A program made the position numbers and the translations under genes. The notes below the pieces were generated by a model. The model did no database searches and was not told the DNA's origin. It was given only the letters and a program-made list of their open reading frames with translations. A stretch of 8,766 nucleotides of DNA, taken from the NCBI GenBank assembly GCA_031292335.1, contig JARLHH010000196.1, positions 1 through 8,766 on the forward strand, written 5' to 3'. This DNA comes from Candidatus Limnocylindrales bacterium. Lineage in GTDB: Bacteria; Chloroflexota; Limnocylindria; Limnocylindrales; CSP1-4. Below are positions 1-4,937 of the stretch, in pieces. How positions within the stretch are numbered: the first letter of the stretch is position 1; every line of letters begins with the position of its first letter.

Positions 1-104
1 CGATGGTCCTCACGACGGAGACGCTCGTGACCGACCTTCCCGAGAAGAAGGACAACGGCAACGGCGGCGGCCACGGCCACGGTGGCGGAGACATGGACTT
101 CTAG
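1..104 (+). CDS. groEL: Chaperonin GroEL, C-terminal end only
   Basis: Only the last 34 codons are in the window, read in the frame that starts at base 3 and stops at TAG 102-104; the gene begins to the left. The residues MVLTTETLVTDLPEKK are the conserved end of the GroEL equatorial domain. They are followed by a flexible Gly-rich tail ending GDMDF, the usual end of GroEL, whose subunits form the double-ring ATP-driven folding chamber in the cytoplasm. The tail is a little unusual: the common GGM repeats are replaced by Gly, Asn and two His (NGNGGGHGHGGG). A strong terminator hairpin follows 25 bases after the stop. Identification is firm because the motif is distinctive. Which paralogue it is, and whether groES is upstream, cannot be seen. 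Confidence 0.93.
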   Translation, partial: MVLTTETLVTDLPEKKDNGNGGGHGHGGGDMDF

Positions 105-129
105 TCCGCTTCACTCGCAGGCAGCGCAC

Positions 130-159
130 GAGGCCCCGGCCGGAAACGGTCGGGGCCTC
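130..159 (+). terminator. groEL terminator hairpin with GAAA tetraloop
   Basis: Bases 130-142 pair with 147-159 to give a 13-bp stem (one G-T pair, 139/150) closed by a GAAA tetraloop at 143-146. It lies 25 bases after the groEL stop codon. The run that follows (CTTGCTGTTGAAT) is only modestly T-rich, so it is an intrinsic-type terminator with a weak U-tract, as is common in GC-rich genomes. The strength and position of the stem make the call good. Confidence 0.8.
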
Positions 160-171
160 TTGCTGTTGAAT

Positions 172-192
172 CGGCCCCGGACGCCGGGGCCG
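172..192. terminator. Second hairpin behind groEL
   Basis: CGGCCCCGG (172-180) and CCGGGGCCG (184-192) form a perfect 9-bp stem with a 3-base loop, 12 bases after the first terminator hairpin. There is no T-run on either side. It may be a back-up terminator or an element protecting the 3' end of the groEL transcript; it could also simply reflect GC-rich DNA. The pairing is certain, the role is inferred. Confidence 0.4.
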
Positions 193-243
193 CGGCCCAT
201 CCCGCGAACGGAGCAGAGCGCCCGGCGCCGATTCGAGGGCCGG

Positions 244-305
244 GTGAGTGTAGCCGGCGACCCATGCCTGCGGCTTGAGCCGTAGGAAACAGCCGACGCA
301 CTCAC
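244..305. other. Unassigned extended stem-loop (possible structured RNA or repeat unit)
   Basis: Three nested helices can be drawn: GTGAGTG (244-250) with CACTCAC (299-305); CGGC (255-258) with GCCG (292-295); and CCTGCGGC (267-274) with GCCGTAGG (279-286), the last with one G-T pair and a TTGA loop. Between them lie internal loops (251-254/296-298 and 259-266/287-291). It sits in gene-free DNA between the groEL terminators and the terminator-like hairpin of the minus-strand gene, so it may belong to either strand or be independent. I do not recognise it as a known riboswitch or RNA family. A palindromic genomic repeat is an equally good explanation. Confidence 0.4.
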
Positions 306-343
306 GCGCAGCTGTTTCGGAGTTCGCCAGTCCGATGCTGCCG

Positions 344-377
344 CGATGCCCGCTCGGCGAGCACCGAGCGGGCATCG
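344..377. terminator. 14-bp hairpin, likely terminator of the minus-strand secreted protein gene
   Basis: CGATGCCCGCTCGG (344-357) and CCGAGCGGGCATCG (364-377) pair perfectly around a 6-base loop. On the minus strand the hairpin begins 28 bases after the stop codon of the gene at 406-885, a typical terminator position. There is no clear T-tract on either strand. It may also act on transcripts arriving from the groEL side. Confidence 0.6.
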
Positions 378-405
378 GATGACCGGCCCTGCCGCAGGCT
401 GACTG

Positions 406-885
406 CTACGGCACCTGGATCTTGATGTCGCCCTTGACGACCTGGTACCACATCTGCGTATCGCCGCCGCCCCCCTCGGGAGCCGTCACGAACCAGTCAG
501 ACTCTCTCGTCCTGCGCCCGTCGAGCATCCAGACCTGGATTTCCGCACAGGCATAGGTGCCGGGCCAATCCCACACGCACCGCATCGAAGCGGCTACCAC
601 CCCAGGTGTGCCGCTCTTATCCCGGTAGAAGTTGGCGACCTCGACGATCGCCGTCCACTCCGGGAGCCCCGAGCTCGCCAGTGGCGTGAACTCGATCACG
701 CCGGGGCTCGGGTCGCCGACTGTCGGAGTCGTGAGATGGGCGTCGATCCACCCGATCGGCACGCCGGCGTCATTCGCGACGAGCGCGTGCACGTCGACGA
801 GTTTGGAATCCGAGGCCGCTGTCGACCCCGCCACCAGGGCCGTCAACAGCATCGCGGCCACCAGTGTTGCCAGGATCCGTCGCAT
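406..885 (-). CDS. Small secreted protein of unknown function
   Basis: This is a 159-residue protein that I do not recognise. Residues 1-24 form a clear Sec signal peptide: Arg-Arg at 2-3, a hydrophobic core (ILATLVAAMLLTALVAG), then STAA, with cleavage expected around residues 23-24. The mature part of about 135 residues is rich in Trp, Gly and beta-type stretches, has no further membrane segment, and has two cysteines (Cys103, Cys113) ten residues apart that could form a disulfide outside the membrane. There is no lipobox, so it is probably secreted or cell-surface rather than a lipoprotein. The start at 885 is supported by the signal peptide directly after Met and by a Shine-Dalgarno-like AAAGGGTGG upstream. 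The gene runs against its neighbours, ends before a strong hairpin, and appears to be a single transcription unit. Coding is likely; function is unknown. Confidence 0.75.
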   Translation of the reverse strand: MRRILATLVAAMLLTALVAGSTAASDSKLVDVHALVANDAGVPIGWIDAHLTTPTVGDPSPGVIEFTPLASSGLPEWTAIVEVANFYRDKSGTPGVVAASMRCVWDWPGTYACAEIQVWMLDGRRTRESDWFVTAPEGGGGDTQMWYQVVKGDIKIQVP

Positions 886-894
886 CGGTATGTA

Positions 895-903
895 CCACCC
901 TTT
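895..903 (-). promoter_or_regulatory. Ribosome binding site of the secreted protein gene
   Basis: Read on the minus strand the bases are AAAGGGTGG, followed by a 9-base spacer and the ATG at 885-883. The purine run and spacing support this start. The spacer contains the short inverted repeat GGTA/TACC. Confidence 0.45.
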
Positions 904-985
904 CGGGACGCATCCACGCGGGTCGGTCTCGCCAGTGGCTCGGCGCGGTCCAGGCGGCCAGGGTAGGGGCCGCGCGTCAGGGCCT

Positions 986-1020
986 TCCGCGTTGCAGGCA
1001 AGACGCCTGGCGGGCGCGGA
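986..1020 (+). other. Nested hairpin in the divergent intergenic region
   Basis: TCCGCG (986-991) pairs with CGCGGA (1015-1020), and inside it CAGGC (995-999) pairs with GCCTG (1005-1009) around an AAGAC loop. Its right arm overlaps the sigma-54-like element at 1012-1027. It could be an operator with dyad symmetry for a regulator of the methyltransferase cassette, or part of an RNA leader if transcription starts further left. Pairing is visible, role is not. Confidence 0.3.
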
Positions 1021-1027
1021 TGTTGCA
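1012..1027 (+). promoter_or_regulatory. Sigma-54-like -24/-12 promoter ahead of the methyltransferase cassette
   Basis: The consensus TGGCACGRNNNTTGCW is matched by GGGCGCGGATGTTGCA: the two invariant dinucleotides GG (1013-1014) and GC (1025-1026) are exactly ten bases apart, and the TTGCA of the -12 element is complete. The two mismatches are T to G at the first position and A to G in the -24 box. Transcription would start near 1038, leaving a leader of about 167 bases. No bacterial enhancer-binding activator is in the window, and whether this organism has RpoN is unknown, so this remains a motif match. Confidence 0.35.
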
Positions 1028-1058
1028 CCGGGGGGTCTTCATGCGAACCGGACCCCGG
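1028..1058 (+). other. Hairpin at the predicted 5' end of the cassette transcript
   Basis: GGGGTC (1032-1037) pairs with GACCCC (1051-1056) across a 13-base loop, and CC (1028-1029) can add two pairs with GG (1057-1058) by bulging two G. It lies immediately downstream of the sigma-54-like element. I see no cobalamin-riboswitch B12 box or other recognised aptamer in 886-1204; the rest of the region, 1059-1192, shows nothing I can name. Confidence 0.3.
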
Positions 1059-1192
1059 ATGCGCGGGGCGCCCGTCCCACTTCGCCCTCGGCCGCGCCGG
1101 AACGGCCAAGGCGTCCCGCGTGTTGGAGGGCACCGCAGGAACGGGCCATTCCGCACTGGCGGACCCATCTCGCTGCCCGGCACGCTCCCGCC

Positions 1193-1200
1193 GAGGGAGG
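1193..1200 (+). promoter_or_regulatory. Strong ribosome binding site fixing the first methyltransferase start
   Basis: GAGGGAGG ends four bases before ATG 1205. The frame stays open far to the left, to base 632 and through the antisense of the secreted protein gene, so this site is what decides the start. Confidence 0.7.
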
Positions 1201-1204
1201 TCCC

Positions 1205-2689
1205 ATGCTCGACGGTTCTCCAGCGCGCCCGAGTGACCGGTCCGGCCCGGCGGCGATCACGCCCGGCGCCGGCCGCTGGAACCGCCTGTCCGATGAAGGC
1301 TGTGCGCGGATCCAGTCCGCCGCCTGCACGATCCTCGAGCGGACGGGCGTGCGCGTGGACCATCCGGAAGCGCGGCGTCTGCTGGCGGTCGCCGGCGCAC
1401 ACGTGGACGAAGCCGATCGCGTCCGCATCCCGCCCCGGCTCGTGGCGGAGGCGCTCGCCGTGGCGCCGAAGTCGCTCACCCTGCACGACCGGTCGGGCCG
1501 GCCGGCGATCGCGTGGGGCGGCGAGACCGCCTGGTTCGGGCCCGGCTCGGACTGCCCCAACATCGTGGACGGGCGAACGGGCGAGCGCCGCCTCGCCACG
1601 CTGCAGGACGTCCGGGCCGGCATCTCCCTGGTCGACGCCCTGCCCAACATGGCCTTCGCGATGTCCATCTTCCTGCCCTCCGACGTGGATGGGCGGGTGG
1701 CGGACCGCCACCAGGCCGTGGCGATGCTGACCGGGACGACGAAGCCGCTCATCGTCGTGACGTACGAGCTGGACGGTCTGCGCGACGTGCTCGCGATGGC
1801 CGAAGCCGTCTCCGGCGGCGCCGGACAGCAGGCGACACGCCCGACAATCGGCTGGTACATCAACGTCACGCGCGGCCTGCTCCTGGACGAGGACGCGCTC
1901 GGCCGGCTCCTGTTCCTCGCCGAGCGCGGCCTGCCGGCGCTCTGGATCCCGGTCACCTCCGGCGGCACGACGGGGCCGGTCACGCTCGCCGGGACGCTGG
2001 CCGTCAACCATGCCGGCGTGCTCGCCGGGATCGTCATCGCGCAGCTCGTCCGGGAGGGCGCCCCGGTCGTCGTGCCTGGCTTTGGTGGGGATGCCCTCGA
2101 CCTGCGCACGACGGTCGACCCGTACGTCGGACCGGATCCGAAGGGCGCCGCCGAGGCGCTGGCCCACCACCTGGGGCTCCCGATGTTCAGCCTCGGCGGG
2201 GGCGCCGATTCGAAGGTCGTCGACGGTCAGGCCGCCGCCGAGGCCGCTGCGGCCATCCTGGTCGACGCGCTCGCGGCGGGCCAGGTCACCCACGACAGCG
2301 GCTACCTGGAGTCGGGACTCGCCGGCTCCCTGGCGCAGCTGGTCGTGTGCGACGAGCTGGTGAGCTGGACGCGGGCAGCAACCGCGCCGGTGGACGTGTC
2401 CGACGAGGCGTTCGCACTCGACCTCGTCGACGAGCTCGGCGTGGACGGGTCGTTCCTGGAATCCGAGCACACGCTGGCCCACTACCGCTCGCGGTGGTAC
2501 CCGGGCCTGCTGGACCGCCGCACGCGCGGCGCGTGGGCTGCGGCCGGCGGCACGACGCTCGGCGTCCGGGCGGCCGACCGGGCGGACGCGATCCTTGCTG
2601 CCGCGACGGTACCCCCTCCGCTGCCGGATGCCGCCTCCGCGGAGCTGCGGGAGATCGTGGCCCGGGCCGAAGCGCGGGCCGGCCTCTGA
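1205..2689 (+). CDS. MttB-family (non-pyrrolysine) corrinoid-dependent methyltransferase 1
   Basis: A 494-residue protein of the trimethylamine/glycine-betaine methyltransferase (MTTB) family, a cytoplasmic TIM-barrel enzyme that transfers a methyl group from a methylated amine to Co(I) of a partner corrinoid protein. Visible family marks are GPVTLAGTLAV (258-267), REGAPVV followed by DLRT (299-302), GADSKVVDGQA (333-343) with Glu346, GYLESG (366-371), EHTLAHYRSRW (421-431) and PGLLDRR (433-439). Length is normal for the family. There is no in-frame TAG, so it is not a pyrrolysine enzyme and trimethylamine is not the default guess; a quaternary amine such as glycine betaine is more likely, but the substrate is not readable. 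It leads the cassette and is separated from the corrinoid protein by 84 bases containing a hairpin. It lacks the GAD(L/M) typical before the GxL motif, having AGQVTHDSG instead. Family call firm, substrate unknown. Confidence 0.9.
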   Translation: MLDGSPARPSDRSGPAAITPGAGRWNRLSDEGCARIQSAACTILERTGVRVDHPEARRLLAVAGAHVDEADRVRIPPRLVAEALAVAPKSLTLHDRSGRPAIAWGGETAWFGPGSDCPNIVDGRTGERRLATLQDVRAGISLVDALPNMAFAMSIFLPSDVDGRVADRHQAVAMLTGTTKPLIVVTYELDGLRDVLAMAEAVSGGAGQQATRPTIGWYINVTRGLLLDEDALGRLLFLAERGLPALWIPVTSGGTTGPVTLAGTLAVNHAGVLAGIVIAQLVREGAPVVVPGFGGDALDLRTTVDPYVGPDPKGAAEALAHHLGLPMFSLGGGADSKVVDGQAAAEAAAAILVDALAAGQVTHDSGYLESGLAGSLAQLVVCDELVSWTRAATAPVDVSDEAFALDLVDELGVDGSFLESEHTLAHYRSRWYPGLLDRRTRGAWAAAGGTTLGVRAADRADAILAAATVPPPLPDAASAELREIVARAEARAGL

Positions 2690-2709
2690 CGCTGACCACC
2701 CGGGTTCGG

Positions 2710-2731
2710 GCCGCGTCCCACGGGTCGCGGC
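2710..2731 (+). other. Intercistronic hairpin between methyltransferase 1 and the corrinoid protein
   Basis: GCCGCG (2710-2715) pairs with CGCGGC (2726-2731); after a T-T mismatch two more C-G pairs follow, closing a CACG loop. There is no T-run, so termination is not expected. Such stems can set differential mRNA stability or stoichiometry in an operon. That role is inferred. Confidence 0.35.
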
Positions 2732-2773
2732 GGGTGTCACGGAGAGGCCGCGGACTGCGGCGAGAGGTGTTCC

Positions 2774-3427
2774 ATGGACGAGACGACATTCGCGGCCCTG
2801 CGCCAGGCCGTCACGGACGGCGAGCCGGCGCTCGCCCAGGCAGCCGCCCGGGAAGCCCTCGCGGCGGGGATCCCGCCGCTGCGCCTGATCGACGAGGCCG
2901 CGATGCCGGCCCTGCGCGAGGTCGGGGAGGGCTTCTCGAACGGCGACCTGTTCCTGCCCGACCTGATGCTCGCCGCGCGGGCGATGCAGGCAGCGATGCG
3001 CGAGATCGAGCCGGCCCTGAAGGCGGGCGGCGAGCAGCGCGCGTCCGCCGGCCGGGTGGTGCTGGGCACGGTGGCCGGCGACATCCACGAGATCGGCAAG
3101 AACCTCGTGGCAACGCTCCTCTCCGCGAATGGGTTCGAGGTCTACGACCTTGGCGTCGACGTGGCGCCGGCGGCGTTCGCCGCGAAGGCGGCCGAGGTGA
3201 ACGCCGGTTTGGTCGGCGTCTCGGCGCTCCTCACGACCACCATGACGGGACAGCGGGCGGTCGTGGAGGCGCTCGGCGCCGCCGGCCTCCGGCCCCGGGT
3301 GAAGGTGATGGTCGGCGGCGCCCCCGTGACGCGCGCCTGGGCCGAGGAGATCGGCGCCGACGCGTACGCGGAGGACGCGATCGCGGCCGTCGACACTGCC
3401 CGCCGGCTCGCCGGCGTGCAGGCGTGA
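2774..3427 (+). CDS. Corrinoid (methyl-carrier) protein of the MtbC/MttC/MtgC type
   Basis: A 217-residue protein with the two-domain layout of small corrinoid proteins: an N-terminal helical bundle (about 1-90) that caps the cofactor, then a Rossmann-like cobalamin-binding domain (about 94-217). The full base-off/His-on signature is present: DIHEIG at 103-108 with His105 as the lower cobalt ligand, SAL at 150-152 after 41 residues, and GG at 181-182. In the cytoplasm it accepts a methyl group on Co(I) from an MttB-type enzyme and hands it to a second methyltransferase, usually for delivery to tetrahydrofolate. Start ATG 2774 has GAGAGGTG four bases upstream. It is the only corrinoid protein in the cassette and probably serves all three methyltransferases. 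Methyl-acceptor enzyme and reductive activator are not in the window. Family call is very secure; symbol left blank because the substrate is unknown. Confidence 0.95.
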   Translation: MDETTFAALRQAVTDGEPALAQAAAREALAAGIPPLRLIDEAAMPALREVGEGFSNGDLFLPDLMLAARAMQAAMREIEPALKAGGEQRASAGRVVLGTVAGDIHEIGKNLVATLLSANGFEVYDLGVDVAPAAFAAKAAEVNAGLVGVSALLTTTMTGQRAVVEALGAAGLRPRVKVMVGGAPVTRAWAEEIGADAYAEDAIAAVDTARRLAGVQA

Positions 3428-3440
3428 GCCGGGTGCCGTG

Positions 3441-4937
3441 ATGGCCACGACCACGCCCCTCCAGCCGCCCGCCGCGGCGACCCGCCGGCCGCTCGCGACG
3501 CTCGTCGACCCGGCGATCCGGCTCGAGGTCCTCGACGCCCTCGCCATCGACTGCATCCACGCTGCCACGCTTGAGCTGATCGAGTCGGTCGGCGTGCGCT
3601 TCCCGTCCGCGCGGGCCCAGGCCATCTGGGCCGACCACGGCGCCCAGGTCGACCCCGCGACCGGCATCGTTCGCGTCCCCGCCCACCTCATCGAGCACGC
3701 CTTGCGCAGCGCGCCACCCGCGTTCACGCTCGGCGGCCGGGATCCCGACCGCGACCTGCCGCTCGACGGCCACCACGTCTGGGCCGCCACCGACGGCTGC
3801 GGCATCGAGGTTGCCGACCTCGCCACCGGGGAGCGGCGGCGCTCGACGCTCGACGACGTCACGTCGATCTGCCGCGTCGCCGAGGAGCTGCCGGACGTCG
3901 GGTTCATCTGGATGCCGGTCTCGGCGCAGGACGTGGCGCCCGAGACGCGCGCTCTGCGGGAGCTGGCGGCCGCGCTGAGCATCACCACGAAGCATGTCCA
4001 GACCGAATCGGTCATGCACCCGCGCGAGGCGGCCGTCGCGGTCGAGATGGCGCTCGCGATCGCCGGCGGCAGGGCGGCGCTCCGCGCGCGGCCGCCGCTC
4101 TCGCTGACGTTCTGCACCATCAGCCCATTGGCCCACGAGGCCGGCGCGCTCGACGCCGCGCTCGTGGCGGCAGAGGCCGGGATCCCCACGGGTTTCATGA
4201 CGATGGCGTCGTGCGCCCACACGGGCCCGGCGACGCTCGCCGGCACGCTTGCGGTCGGGAACGCCGAGGTGCTCTCGGCGCTCGCGCTCGTCCAGCTGGC
4301 GTCGCCCGGCGCGCCCGTCTACTACGCCGCGGCGCAGACCGCGATGGACCTGCGGACCGGCTCCTACACGGGTGGCGGCCCGGAGGACGTCCTGTTCGGC
4401 ATGGCGTCCGGCGAGCTGGCGGACCAGTACTGCGTCCCGCTCTCGATGGGCGCCTTCGCGACGGGTGCGCACGTGCCCGACTGGCGGGCCGGCCTGGAGA
4501 ACGGCCTCGCGGCGCTTGCCGCATGCGTGGGCCGGGCGGACATGCTGCTCGGGATGGGACTCCTGGCCGGGAGCCGGATCTGGTCCTACGAGCAGCTCCT
4601 CCTCGACGCCGAGATCCTCGGCCTGGTCCGCGGCATCTGCCGGGGGATCCCGGTGGACGAGGAGTCGCTCGCGGTCGACGTCATCCGCAGCGTCGGACCC
4701 GGCGGGGACTTCCTGTCCGAGCCCCACACGCGCCGGCACATGCGGGAGCGCTGGAGTCCCGCGCTCATCGATCGCCGCCCGCCGGCGCCGGACGGCGCGC
4801 CCCGGGTGGACGCGCGGGAGCGAGCCAACGAACGGGCGCGGGAGCTGCTCGCGACCGCGCCGGGCGCGCCCCTCGATCCCATGCTGGCCGCCGAGCTTGT
4901 CCGGATCGCCGAGACTGCCGGCGAGGCCGACCGGTGA
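3441..4937 (+). CDS. MttB-family (non-pyrrolysine) corrinoid-dependent methyltransferase 2
   Basis: A 498-residue MTTB-family protein, 13 bases after the corrinoid protein gene. The start is ATG 3441; the codon before it, GTG 3438, is also possible and adds one residue. The ribosome binding site is weak (GGGTG), which suggests translational coupling to the gene upstream. Family marks are STTKHVQ-like ITTKHVQ (181-187), FCTISPLAHEAG (224-235), MASCAHTGPATLAGTLAVGNAEVL (255-278), TAMDLRTGSYTGGGPED (300-316), GADMLLG-like GRADMLLGMG (364-373), EPHTRRHMRERW (427-438) and PALIDRR (440-446). In these regions it looks the most like ordinary non-pyrrolysine MttB proteins. The exception is around 341-353, where TGAHVPDWRAGLE stands where the other two have a D(S/A)K...DxQA...E pattern, so a conserved Lys and Gln are replaced. 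Substrate unknown. Confidence 0.9.
   Translation: MATTTPLQPPAAATRRPLATLVDPAIRLEVLDALAIDCIHAATLELIESVGVRFPSARAQAIWADHGAQVDPATGIVRVPAHLIEHALRSAPPAFTLGGRDPDRDLPLDGHHVWAATDGCGIEVADLATGERRRSTLDDVTSICRVAEELPDVGFIWMPVSAQDVAPETRALRELAAALSITTKHVQTESVMHPREAAVAVEMALAIAGGRAALRARPPLSLTFCTISPLAHEAGALDAALVAAEAGIPTGFMTMASCAHTGPATLAGTLAVGNAEVLSALALVQLASPGAPVYYAAAQTAMDLRTGSYTGGGPEDVLFGMASGELADQYCVPLSMGAFATGAHVPDWRAGLENGLAALAACVGRADMLLGMGLLAGSRIWSYEQLLLDAEILGLVRGICRGIPVDEESLAVDVIRSVGPGGDFLSEPHTRRHMRERWSPALIDRRPPAPDGAPRVDARERANERARELLATAPGAPLDPMLAAELVRIAETAGEADR

Noticed and set aside
10..375. A 121-codon minus-strand open frame over the groEL end and hairpin region
   Set aside because: It covers the groEL C-terminus, both terminator hairpins and the 244-305 stem-loop, has no ribosome binding site I trust, and reads as low-complexity Arg/Pro/Ser at its end.
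632..1204. Possible 191-residue N-terminal extension of methyltransferase 1
   Set aside because: The frame is open only because stops are rare; it would run antisense through the secreted protein gene, shows no MttB homology, and a strong ribosome binding site precedes ATG 1205.
886..1204. Cobalamin riboswitch ahead of the corrinoid operon
   Set aside because: I looked for the B12 box and the conserved core on both strands and found no convincing match.
977..4246. A 1089-codon open frame on the minus strand
   Set aside because: It lies antisense to four conserved genes, its translation is Arg/Gly/Ala-rich low-complexity text without family motifs, and such frames arise from the G/C third-base bias of the plus-strand genes.
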